Source of the DNA: UBA8401 sp041665525
Lineage (GTDB): Bacteria > Bacteroidota > Ignavibacteria > UBA10030 > UBA8401
Length of the DNA: 30,673 nt
Assembly: GCA_041665525.1 (NCBI GenBank)
Contig: JBAYIS010000036.1
Span: 1-30,673, forward strand
Reading direction: 5' to 3'
The position numbers and the translations under genes were made by a program. Positions 16,293 through 24,129 of the stretch are shown piece after piece. Below the pieces are notes generated by a model, which saw only the letters and a list, made by a program, of their open reading frames with translations, was not told where the DNA came from and ran no database searches. The number at the start of each line of letters is the position of its first letter. The first letter of the stretch is position 1.

Positions 16293-17137
16293 AAAAACAA
16301 ATAAAAAGCGGTAAGGCAAAAATAAAAAGTGAATCGCCAAAATCAGCGACGGTAAAGTCGACACAAGACGAAGGTATTTCACAGAAGACGAAACACCAAT
16401 CTGAAAAGGCAAAACCGATTGAACAAAAACATTTAATCTGCCTGCTTGGTGATGTACAGCTCGTAAAAGAATATTCTTCCGTTTTTCAGGAACACGGGAT
16501 CGCCGTCATCGAATTAAAGAATCTGAACTCATTAAAAACATCGGCAAAAAAGATTACCGGTGCATTTGAGCTGTCTCTGGTATCCGGCGATCAGAAACGA
16601 AAGAATCTCGAAGCATTAAATACCACACTGCCTGAAAGAGTTCCGATCATCACAAGTACATTGACGGAAACGCTGCTATCACAGACGCAATCTTTACAGC
16701 ACCGGCACAGATTTGTTGGGATTGCTGCTTTCCCAACACTGTTCGCCAGTCATCTTGTCGAGCTTACTCCGTCCTTACATACATCCAAAGAAACTCTCGA
16801 TTCCGTTATTGCGTTGTTTACCGCCGCAAAGAAGGAAACGGCAACAGTCCAGGACAGCGTGGGGATGGTTATGCCGAGGATTCTCTGCCAGATAATCAAT
16901 GAAAGTCTTTTTACCGTTCAGAACGACGTGGCAACTCCGAACGATATCGACGAAGCAATGAAGCATGGAACCAATTATCCACATGGACCGATCGCCTGGG
17001 GCGAATTGATCGGATTTTCAAATGTTGCTGCTGTTTTGGATGCTTTGTACAACAATCATCATGAAGAAAGATACCGAGTTGCACCGTTGTTGAGACAAAT
17101 GGCGATCGCGGGTGCATTCTGGAAAGAAAAGCACTAG
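16289..17137 (+). CDS. Degenerate 3-hydroxyacyl-CoA dehydrogenase-like protein (PaaH C-terminal half-like)
   Basis: A 282-residue protein. A Lys/Ser-rich tail (1-45) precedes a diverged Rossmann-like region with no GxGxxG (LICLLGDVQLV at 49-59). Residues ~122-280 align with the preceding enzyme: TSTLTETLLSQ against TNTSSLSVTSI, and RFVGIAAFPT against RVVGMHFFNP, so catalytic His139 is Ala146 here, although Glu158 in HLVE is kept. The C-terminal domain (VQDSVGMVMPRILCQIINES, then NYPHGPIAWGELIGF and EERYRVAPLLRQ) matches the second 3HCDH repeat of PaaH-type dehydrogenases. It probably has no dehydrogenase activity of its own and serves as a partner domain of the gene it overlaps. Whether the two subunits associate is inferred from the 4-nt overlap and the PaaH architecture. 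Confidence 0.78.
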   Translation: MKKQIKSGKAKIKSESPKSATVKSTQDEGISQKTKHQSEKAKPIEQKHLICLLGDVQLVKEYSSVFQEHGIAVIELKNLNSLKTSAKKITGAFELSLVSGDQKRKNLEALNTTLPERVPIITSTLTETLLSQTQSLQHRHRFVGIAAFPTLFASHLVELTPSLHTSKETLDSVIALFTAAKKETATVQDSVGMVMPRILCQIINESLFTVQNDVATPNDIDEAMKHGTNYPHGPIAWGELIGFSNVAAVLDALYNNHHEERYRVAPLLRQMAIAGAFWKEKH

Positions 17138-17187
17138 TACCTACATGGCAGTTGGCATGGAGAAAATACAATTTCTTGGAGGCCACT

Positions 17188-17658
17188 ATGAAGATTACAT
17201 CATCTGCGTTTCATGACAAAAATACTATACCGACAAAGTATGCGTATCAAGGAATAGTTGGAGGAAAAAACATTTCGATCCCCGTCAGCTGGAGTGATGT
17301 CCCGGCAGGAACAGAATCTTTCGCCCTCTCGATTGTTGATCCGCATCCCGTCGCAAAAAATTGGGTCCATTGGTTCGTTATTAATATCCCGAACCACATT
17401 AAAGGATTGCCGGAAGGCGCATCAATGAAGTTGATGCCGAAACAGTCCAAAGAATTGATGAGCACGTATGGTACTATCGGGTACGGCGGGCCGGAACCGC
17501 CGAAAGGATCGGGCGCACATCCGTATGTGGTCACACTCTACGCCCTGAATACAACAACACTCGAACTTCGCGAGAATACGACATTGCCGGAATTCACCAA
17601 AGCGCTCGAAGGTAAAACTATCGCCACTGCAACAATCACGGGAATGTTCGAACAGTAA
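17188..17658 (+). CDS. YbhB/YbcL-type PEBP (Raf kinase inhibitor-like) protein
   Basis: A 156-residue single-domain protein of the phosphatidylethanolamine-binding protein family. The two family signatures are present: DPHP...HWFVINIP at residues 51-68 and YGGPEPPKGSGAHPYV at ~103-118, which line the anion/ligand pocket. The bacterial members' role is not settled. No signal peptide is seen, so it is cytoplasmic. The start at 17188 has GGAGG six bases upstream; the frame extends 12 codons further without a better site. It is followed 66 nt later by thymidylate kinase on the same strand. Confidence 0.88.
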   Translation: MKITSSAFHDKNTIPTKYAYQGIVGGKNISIPVSWSDVPAGTESFALSIVDPHPVAKNWVHWFVINIPNHIKGLPEGASMKLMPKQSKELMSTYGTIGYGGPEPPKGSGAHPYVVTLYALNTTTLELRENTTLPEFTKALEGKTIATATITGMFEQ

Positions 17659-17724
17659 TTGGATTGTTGCGAAAAAGAAATTCACCAAAATAGTGTGTCA
17701 AGAAATCTATGGAGACGAGAACCA

Positions 17725-18351
17725 ATGTTCCTTTCATTTGAAGGCATCGATTGCTGCGGAAAAACAACACAGGCTAAATTACTGGCGGAAAAGCTGGAAA
17801 GCCTGAATCACCGCACATTGTTCATTCGTGAACCGGGCGGAACGGAAATCTCAGAACAGATCCGTCAGATTCTGCTCAATAAGAAGAACCTGAAGATGAC
17901 ACAGATAACAGAGCTGCTCCTCTTTTCCGCCAGCCGCGCTCAACTGGTCACCGAAGTGATCAAACCCGCACTGGTCAAAGGTCAGATTGTTCTCTGTGAC
18001 CGGTTCGTCGATTCCACCACCGCTTATCAGGGCAGCGGCCGCGGCCTCCATCACGGCGGCGTGAAAGGTATCAATGCCGTTGCAACGAGCGGATTGCTGC
18101 CGAAGAAAACATTCTTTCTCGATATTTCCATACATGAAATGTATGCACGCAGACAGGCGAGCCATCAAGAGATCGACCGGATGGAAATGAGCAATGAAGA
18201 GTTTTACAACCGTGTGCGCGAGGGATATTTAGAACTTGCAAAGGAAGAGCCGGGACGGTTCGTTGTGATCAACGGGAAACAGGAAGTCGATCTCATCCAT
18301 GAGATTATCTGGAAAGAAGTTGACGGAATGCTTCACGAAATTCCGGAATGA
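17725..18351 (+). CDS. tmk: Thymidylate kinase (dTMP kinase)
   Basis: A 208-residue P-loop kinase, normal for the family, converting dTMP to dTDP with ATP. The Walker A loop is GIDCCGKTT (7-15), with two adjacent cysteines where most homologues have Gly/Ala/Phe and Ser. The dTMP-binding REPGGTEISEQIR, DRFVDSTTAYQGSGRGL and a short LID with RRQA (Arg pair) are all in place. The start (MFLSFEGID) is set by homology and by GGAG 10 nt upstream; the open frame back to 17659 encodes no family residues. Its stop is 2 nt from the stop of the convergent archaemetzincin gene. A housekeeping gene for DNA precursor synthesis. Confidence 0.93.
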   Translation: MFLSFEGIDCCGKTTQAKLLAEKLESLNHRTLFIREPGGTEISEQIRQILLNKKNLKMTQITELLLFSASRAQLVTEVIKPALVKGQIVLCDRFVDSTTAYQGSGRGLHHGGVKGINAVATSGLLPKKTFFLDISIHEMYARRQASHQEIDRMEMSNEEFYNRVREGYLELAKEEPGRFVVINGKQEVDLIHEIIWKEVDGMLHEIPE

Positions 18352-18353
18352 GT

Positions 18354-18929
18354 TCACCGGTCCACACCAGCCTTTTTCCGGCACTCATTGCACAACATCC
18401 CCCCTTTGATATCGATATCTTCCACCGCCGTTGATGCGTGCATAGCGCATTCCAGATTCTGACAGTGATATAACCCGAAGGTATGGCCGAGTTCATGCAC
18501 TGTCTCCTTGAGTGTCCGTTCGAAGAGCAGCACCGGATCTGGTTCCAATCCATAGATAGAATTATCAAGACGAAATGTCGAAACAACAGATGCCTGCCCA
18601 TCCAGCTGTGCTTCTCCAAACACATAGGTGAGGATCGGAACGAAGAGATCCACCGAAGTGATTCCGACGATTTTACTTTTCGGATCCGGTGCAAACGTGT
18701 TCGAAAACGATTTACGAATGAGGAGCTCTTCTCGGTCCAGTAGTTTACGAATGATATCGGTGGAATTGTACTGCGCCCGCGAATCGTCGTACACTTTTTC
18801 AACCAACCCTGGCAGCGGTTCTTCGAGTATGATCTCCGTTTGAAATACAGAATGGAGCGGATGGATGATCGATGAAATCAGTTCGACCGATACAGGGAGC
18901 AGCGGAATGATACGGATCGGAGGAGGCAT
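18354..18929 (-). CDS. Archaemetzincin-family zinc metalloprotease
   Basis: A 191-residue protein with the full archaemetzincin signature. HELGH (145-149) and His155 bind the catalytic zinc and Glu146 is the general base. It is followed by Cys156, Cys161 and Met163, and then Cys180 and Cys183 after a 16-residue gap, forming the second, structural zinc site. Archaemetzincins were first recognised in archaea and vertebrates and occur patchily in bacteria; the natural substrate is not known. The length is typical of the short prokaryotic form and there is no signal peptide, so it acts in the cytoplasm. The start lacks a strong ribosome site. It is convergent with tmk and has the same orientation as the two-component genes upstream. 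Confidence 0.9.
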   Translation of the reverse strand: MPPPIRIIPLLPVSVELISSIIHPLHSVFQTEIILEEPLPGLVEKVYDDSRAQYNSTDIIRKLLDREELLIRKSFSNTFAPDPKSKIVGITSVDLFVPILTYVFGEAQLDGQASVVSTFRLDNSIYGLEPDPVLLFERTLKETVHELGHTFGLYHCQNLECAMHASTAVEDIDIKGGMLCNECRKKAGVDR

Positions 18930-18974
18930 GAAAGTTCTTCACACTATAGATTATCCGGGATGATCACCGGCTCT

Positions 18975-20324
18975 TTACGGTTTTTTCAATCCGTACTTCG
19001 CAATCTTATTATACAGCGTGACACGGTCGATATCCAAGATTTCGGCGGCGCGAGTGATATTCCATTTTGTCGAATCCAGGATTGATTCGACATGAACTTT
19101 TTCCATCGCCGCCAGAGTGTCGTCCTTCGGCAATTCCAATTTCGTCACATTCTGGAACGGCAGGTCGCTTCCGCGGATAGCTGGAGGAAGCGATAATACC
19201 ATTGCCCGTTCAATCACATTCTCCAATTCACGGACATTGCCGGGCCAGTCATAACGGACGAGCATATCCATCGCTTCACCGGAGATCTCGCTGACAGAAC
19301 GATTCATTATGAGAGCATATTTCTTTACGAAAAACTGTGCAAGAAGCGGAATATCCATCCGCCGCTCGCGCAGAGGCGGAATGAGCACGCTGAAAACATT
19401 TAAGCGATAATACAGATCCTCGCGGAACGAACCTTCCTTAATGGCGGTCTCAAGATTCCTGTTGGTAGCACAGATGACGCGGAAATCGCTTGATAGTACT
19501 TCATTCCCGCCGACACGGGTAAACTGTTTGGTCTCGATCACCCTCAGAAGTTCGATCTGCATTTTCGGACTGATCGTTCCTATCTCATCCAAAAAGATCG
19601 TACCACCGTCCGCCATCTCGAATTTTCCTTTCCGCCTGTATTGTGCTCCGGTAAATGCTCCCCGTTCGTGGCCGAACAGTTCGCTTTCGAGCAGTGTTTC
19701 TGCCACGGCACCACAATTGACCGTGATGATGGGGAAATACCGACGTGCACTGTTGGCATGAATCGTCCGGGCAATCAGTTCTTTTCCCGTTCCGCTTTCA
19801 CCGCGTATCATCACGGTCGTATCAGTTTTTGCAACTGTAAGCGACAGGTCGATGACTCGCTTAATTTGCGGACTTTCGCCAACGATCTCGTTCACGCCGG
19901 AGAGCTCTGTAATATGTTCGCGCAGGATTGAATTCTCATCTTCGAGTTTTTTCTGCTGTATGGCATTGGAAACAAGGTGGGAAAGATGGTCAGGATCGAT
20001 CGGCTTGGTGACATAATCGAAAGCACCATCCTTCAACGCCTGGACTGCGCTCTCCACTGATGCGAAAGCGGTGGCCATGATGACCTGTGCTCCACGATCG
20101 ATTTCACGAAGACGTTTTAGCAGTTCAAGTCCGCTCATTCCCGGCATTTTAATATCCAGAATCACCACGTCCCACGGCCCTTTTTCCATCAATTTCAATG
20201 CAGCATTCGCATGTTCTGCCGATTCCACACGAAATCCATCCTGTTTGAACCATTTCGTGAGCGATTCCCGGACGATGGTCTCATCATCCACTATGAGGAT
20301 GCTTGATTTTTTATTTTCAGTCAT
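18975..20324 (-). CDS. Sigma-54-dependent response regulator (NtrC/ZraR type)
   Basis: A 449-residue activator. Receiver domain 7-~125 has the acidic pocket (VDDE), phospho-acceptor Asp57 and Lys107. The AAA+ domain ~145-380 has Walker A GESGTGKE (175-182), the sigma-54 contact loop GAFTGA (222-227), Walker B FLDEIG (244-249) and the arginine-finger region RLNVFSVLIPPLRER. A Fis-type helix-turn-helix ends the protein (ITRAAEILDIDRVTLYNKIA). TAAGGAGAATCTACC is a strong ribosome site. It lies 74 bp downstream of the haem-motif sensor kinase on the same strand, so it is the cognate regulator. Its likely target is the redox operon just upstream, whose leader has a -24/-12-like element at 25611-25626. 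Confidence 0.94.
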   Translation of the reverse strand: MTENKKSSILIVDDETIVRESLTKWFKQDGFRVESAEHANAALKLMEKGPWDVVILDIKMPGMSGLELLKRLREIDRGAQVIMATAFASVESAVQALKDGAFDYVTKPIDPDHLSHLVSNAIQQKKLEDENSILREHITELSGVNEIVGESPQIKRVIDLSLTVAKTDTTVMIRGESGTGKELIARTIHANSARRYFPIITVNCGAVAETLLESELFGHERGAFTGAQYRRKGKFEMADGGTIFLDEIGTISPKMQIELLRVIETKQFTRVGGNEVLSSDFRVICATNRNLETAIKEGSFREDLYYRLNVFSVLIPPLRERRMDIPLLAQFFVKKYALIMNRSVSEISGEAMDMLVRYDWPGNVRELENVIERAMVLSLPPAIRGSDLPFQNVTKLELPKDDTLAAMEKVHVESILDSTKWNITRAAEILDIDRVTLYNKIAKYGLKKP

Positions 20325-20398
20325 GGTAGATTCTCCTTACAGACAAAAGACAGATCAACCGATGGAGCATATTATTTTTGTCAACACGATTCGTGCAA

Positions 20399-21988
20399 TT
20401 ACTCCCTTTGAATGGGAAGCGTAATCGTAAATGTGGTCCCTTTATTTGGTTCGGACGACACTTCGATCTTACCATTGTGCCGTTCCACGATGCCGTACAC
20501 CACTGCCAGCCCAAGTCCAGTCCCTTTTCCCTCTTTCTTCGTCGTAAAGAACGGTTCGAAGATGTGGGGCAAGTCCTCGCTGCGAATGCCAATCCCGGTA
20601 TCGCTCAGGGAAACGGTCACTTCCTGTTCAGACAATCTGCGCACCGCGACGGTAAGTGTTCCTTCATTCGACATCGCTTCAACGGCATTAATCTCTAACG
20701 CCAGCAGTGCCTGTTGCACTTGTTCCGCATCGCAGACAACATGGGGCAAGTCATCCGAGAAGGATTGTTGAAGCAAAATGTTGTTCATTTTCAAATGATG
20801 TTCAATAAGCTTCGTGCATTGTTCTACGATCGCACGAAGGTCGTTCTCTTTGAATTCGCCTACTTTTTTTCGCGAGAACAGAAGAAGATTCTTCACGATA
20901 TTACCGCAGCGGGATGTTTCGTTGGCGATCATCGTCAACTCGTCCACGATCTCGCTCTTTTGTTCCTCGGACAGTCCCGGAGCGGAAATTCGTTTCCGGA
21001 TCAATTTAGCGTACGTGAGGATCCCTTCGAGCGGATTGTTCAGCTCATGGGCAACTGTTGCCGCAAGGGTGCCGAGCGACACCATTTTTTCCACCTGGAT
21101 GAGATTTGCCTGTGCGCGTTTTAATTCTTCCGATTTTTTCTGTACCCGTTCTTCCAATGTTTGATTCAGCAGCTGCAATTCCTCCTGTGTCTGTTTCAAC
21201 CGTTTTGTCATATGGTTGAAGGAGGATGTCAGGAATCCGATCTCATCCTTTCGTTGAATATCGATTGTATGGTCGAGGTCGCCGTTCATTACTGCAACAG
21301 TCCCTTCCGTCAGCCGGTGAACCGGAATGTTCACAGTGCGCCACAGAAAGATCCAACAAAATACGGTCAAGACAATCAGTAATACCAAGCCGCCGGAATA
21401 TTGCATCATTCTTAATCCTGCCAGATGTTGTTCCGTTTCGGTCAACGGGATCATCACATCCAGGACGCCGAGAATAGTCTGCGACTGCGGATGGACGTGG
21501 CACTCCGCTTCGTAGCAACTCTTTTCATTTTTAATGGGAGTGATCACGCCGATGACGTTATGGCCGCGGGGGGAGGTGAAAACGCGAACACGTTCGACGT
21601 TGGCCGGCGTAACGTCATCGCTCTTCCCGGAAGGATGGCAGACGACGCACGCTTCCGCATTCATATCCACGGTGGTATTCATTTCCTCGTTTACTGTGGA
21701 ATAGGATATCTCCCCCTTTTTATTGTAGATGCGGATCGCTTCGATACCGGGTTCGGAACCGATGGTTTGAATGCTGTTGTAAATATCCTCGCGCCGGTTC
21801 AGCAGCATGCTGTACTTCGTAGACCGTTTAATAATGTCGGAGACAGTTTGTGCGGTTGCGGTGGAAATCATTGTATAACGTTCGGTCTGAATTTCTACGA
21901 GAGCAAATGTAAGAACTCCGACGCCGACGACCATTACCACAAAAATTCCCGCGAGAAGTCGATACACAAGTAGGTGTGTGTATTTCAT
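20399..21988 (-). CDS. Membrane sensor histidine kinase with c-type haem motifs
   Basis: A 529-residue sensor. TM1 is at ~10-31 and TM2 at ~198-217, enclosing an extracytoplasmic sensor domain. That domain carries CVVCH (114-118), a canonical c-haem site, and CYEAECH (158-164), a CX4CH motif also known to bind haem in some multihaem cytochromes. HAMP is at ~218-270, followed by a coiled coil and HisKA with His314 in VAHELNNPLEG. The HATPase domain has an N-box (ALEINAVEAM), DTGIGI, FEPFFTTKKEGKGTGLGL. The start is the ATG at 21988; an in-frame TTG ten codons upstream is less likely. Its product presumably reports redox state or a haem ligand (NO, CO, O2) to the downstream regulator. Haem attachment is predicted from the motifs only. 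Confidence 0.9.
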   Translation of the reverse strand: MKYTHLLVYRLLAGIFVVMVVGVGVLTFALVEIQTERYTMISTATAQTVSDIIKRSTKYSMLLNRREDIYNSIQTIGSEPGIEAIRIYNKKGEISYSTVNEEMNTTVDMNAEACVVCHPSGKSDDVTPANVERVRVFTSPRGHNVIGVITPIKNEKSCYEAECHVHPQSQTILGVLDVMIPLTETEQHLAGLRMMQYSGGLVLLIVLTVFCWIFLWRTVNIPVHRLTEGTVAVMNGDLDHTIDIQRKDEIGFLTSSFNHMTKRLKQTQEELQLLNQTLEERVQKKSEELKRAQANLIQVEKMVSLGTLAATVAHELNNPLEGILTYAKLIRKRISAPGLSEEQKSEIVDELTMIANETSRCGNIVKNLLLFSRKKVGEFKENDLRAIVEQCTKLIEHHLKMNNILLQQSFSDDLPHVVCDAEQVQQALLALEINAVEAMSNEGTLTVAVRRLSEQEVTVSLSDTGIGIRSEDLPHIFEPFFTTKKEGKGTGLGLAVVYGIVERHNGKIEVSSEPNKGTTFTITLPIQRE

Positions 21989-21998
21989 GGCGGCTGTT

Positions 21999-22073
21999 GA
22001 AAGTATCAACACTTTCAAATGTAGTACAGGGGGACTGGAAAAAGGTACCGTGAAATTGCCCGAATATCAACAC
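21999..22073 (-). promoter_or_regulatory. Intergenic region before the sensor kinase with two GTGTTGATA repeats
   Basis: On the minus strand GTGTTGATA occurs at 22004-22012 and again at 22065-22073. The nearer copy lies inside the small inverted repeat GAAAGT/ACTTTC (21999-22004 and 22011-22016). No sigma-54 promoter is seen here. The repeats could be operator half-sites or chance. Confidence 0.3.
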
Positions 22074-22082
22074 GAATCTTCG

Positions 22083-22889
22083 TTAATGCGGACTTAACAG
22101 TCTTAATAAGAGTTTATTATAGCGTTTTTCACCGATGAATTTTTCAATGTTTTCGATTCGTGCTCCGCCGTCGAACATTGTGGTGCCAACGGAGCGTTTA
22201 TTCTTTCTTAATTCGAAAGTAAGGTCATCCACCTCCTCTTGAATAAACTCCTTAAATTCATCGGCGGTGAAGAATTTCAAATTGGACGGAGATTTTCCGG
22301 AGCATGAAAGAGTCATCAACCAACCTTCGCCGTACGGATCGCTGGTAACCAACGCAGGATGTTCCATCAAAAGTGTGTTGATCAGCGTGACCATTCCCTT
22401 CTCATTATTGTGCACGGCATAGGTTGCAGAATCTCTGATGAGCCACGCGAACGGTTCACCCCGGCCGATGTGCGACGGTGCATGGATAGTTGCAACACCG
22501 GCAATGGGATAAATTAATTGAGCAAGGAATTCGTCAATGCCCAGTCGGAACGTGCCGTCGTGCAGCGAGCGCATCCATGTATGGTTTGAGAAGTAAATCC
22601 GGTCCTCGGGAAACTGCAGAGACGTGAGCGGTGTCAGGAAACGTTCCAACTGGTCCGATTCGCCGGCGGCGCTTTCACTGAGGATCCTTTTGTTCTCCGA
22701 GAAGAACTCTTCGGACTGCATTGCTGCTTGTTCTGCGAATGTCTGATGTTGTTCCCGCATGACCTTGTCGAACGGACAGGTTTCACATTCGAACCTACAG
22801 TTGCACAGTTTATAATTCACCAAGCCGGCGTCCATCCACACGCAGTGGTTCTCACTGTCCGGAATTATCGTATGTGTGCTCGCGTTCAT
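22083..22889 (-). CDS. Glycine-cleavage-H-like protein with Cys-rich N-terminus, no lipoyl lysine
   Basis: A 268-residue soluble protein. Residues 14-41 hold five cysteines (16, 29, 31, 35, 38) in CVWMDAG...CNCRFECETCPFD, which could bind a metal or FeS cluster. Residues ~98-195 have the H-protein fold signature (NHTWMRSLHDGTFRLGIDEF, GRGEPFAWL, GEGWLMTLSC). Aligned on GEP and the later Gly, the lysine that carries lipoate in GcvH is Ser154, so it cannot be lipoylated at that site. A ~75-residue helical C-terminal extension follows. It is the last structural gene of the redox operon (29 nt after the NrfD-like gene), with GGTGAG as ribosome site. Such H-like proteins are usually annotated as GcvH but here serve no glycine cleavage genes. 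Its role as an electron-transfer adaptor or scaffold is a guess. Confidence 0.78.
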   Translation of the reverse strand: MNASTHTIIPDSENHCVWMDAGLVNYKLCNCRFECETCPFDKVMREQHQTFAEQAAMQSEEFFSENKRILSESAAGESDQLERFLTPLTSLQFPEDRIYFSNHTWMRSLHDGTFRLGIDEFLAQLIYPIAGVATIHAPSHIGRGEPFAWLIRDSATYAVHNNEKGMVTLINTLLMEHPALVTSDPYGEGWLMTLSCSGKSPSNLKFFTADEFKEFIQEEVDDLTFELRKNKRSVGTTMFDGGARIENIEKFIGEKRYNKLLLRLLSPH

Positions 22890-22918
22890 AACTCACCCTG
22901 ATGGGTTTTTGTGTTGCA

Positions 22919-24121
22919 TTAATTTCTACTCTCAACCATGGACGATACCGCTTCGATATCGCGCTTCCACGCTGCACCGGCATGAGCAAGTTCTTTTTCA
23001 TTCTGATGCTCTTCGTGCGTGAAGACCGGGAAATACTTTGCGATAAAGTAGAATGCAATAAATCCCATCGTAACGATCATCATCGTGATGCTAAATTCCG
23101 TCCACGATGGCAAGTATCCAGTCCCGGACCAACCTTCCATACCGGTGATAGCGATGTTCATCCTGTTCATAATGAATCCTACGACCACCAACACAGCACC
23201 GACGAACAATCCGTTCGCGCTCTGCCGGATCTTTCGCTGCGTAAACATTGCGAATGGAACGATGACACCGACGATCACTTCCAGCCAGTACATATATGTC
23301 TCCACTCGCGGCACGGTGAGCAGGGAGAACATCTTCCGGTCTGCGAGATCGACAAACTTCATGGTAGCATACACGCCGAGCATCACGACACAAACTCGGG
23401 CTATCTCCGTAAGGAGATTCAGTTCCAATCCGCGTTTGAACGCACGGCTGCTGAGGAACGATTCGAAAATGATCATTGCGCACCCGGCGGCGATTGCGGA
23501 AGCGTAGAAAAAGACCGGCATATAGGCGGAATACCATAATGGATACATCTTATCCGGCACGATGAGATACAACGAACCGAGGGAGGACTGATGGAGTGTT
23601 GAGAGCAATACGCCGATGATGATTAACGGAATACTGATCCTTTTTACCATTTTAATGGTCTGTGTCATATGGAATTTCTCCAGGATAACCGGAAAAAATT
23701 CCAATCCGAGTACCGTTGTATAGAGCATTACGCACCATGCTACTTCGAACATAACGGAGCGCGGGTTCCACATAATGATGGCATGCCAGATTTGCAGCGG
23801 CCGTCCCAGGTCAAACATCAGTCCGATAATCACCAGAACATAACCGAGAAACGCCGTCAATATTGTAGGGCGAATAATCGGTTCAAACCGTTTGATATTA
23901 AAGATGTATACGATTGCTGCCAGTGTAAATCCGCCCGCAGCGAGGCCGACGCCGCACAGGACATCGAAACCGATCCAGATACCCCAAGGGAACTGGTCGC
24001 TCAGATTAGTGGCAGCGCCGAGTCCATGAAAGAACCGGACGTAGGTCGAATAGATTCCCGCCAGCAGAATGGCCGATGCAGTGATTTTCCAGAATCCGAA
24101 TGTTGTGAGAAATTTTTTCAT
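22919..24121 (-). CDS. HybB/NrfD-family membrane subunit (quinone-interacting)
   Basis: A 400-residue integral membrane protein with about ten transmembrane helices, of the NrfD/PsrC superfamily and closest by pattern to HybB (GLAAGGFTLAAIVYIF, DLGRPLQIWHAIIMWNPRS, LLSTLHQSSLGSLYLI, IVGVIVPFAMF). Such subunits bind quinone and exchange electrons with a partner FeS protein, sometimes moving charge. Its partner is the HybA-like protein 8 nt upstream. No hydrogenase large or small subunit, molybdoenzyme or cytochrome gene is present beside it, so the electron donor or acceptor is not encoded here. AGGTGA precedes the ATG. The C-terminal ~40 residues are hydrophilic and charged. Confidence 0.9.
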   Translation of the reverse strand: MKKFLTTFGFWKITASAILLAGIYSTYVRFFHGLGAATNLSDQFPWGIWIGFDVLCGVGLAAGGFTLAAIVYIFNIKRFEPIIRPTILTAFLGYVLVIIGLMFDLGRPLQIWHAIIMWNPRSVMFEVAWCVMLYTTVLGLEFFPVILEKFHMTQTIKMVKRISIPLIIIGVLLSTLHQSSLGSLYLIVPDKMYPLWYSAYMPVFFYASAIAAGCAMIIFESFLSSRAFKRGLELNLLTEIARVCVVMLGVYATMKFVDLADRKMFSLLTVPRVETYMYWLEVIVGVIVPFAMFTQRKIRQSANGLFVGAVLVVVGFIMNRMNIAITGMEGWSGTGYLPSWTEFSITMMIVTMGFIAFYFIAKYFPVFTHEEHQNEKELAHAGAAWKRDIEAVSSMVESRN

Positions 24122-24129
24122 GGCTTCAC

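Noticed and set aside
22083..22889. Ordinary glycine cleavage H protein
   Set aside because: The lipoyl lysine is replaced by Ser154, a Cys-rich region is added and no gcv genes are nearby.
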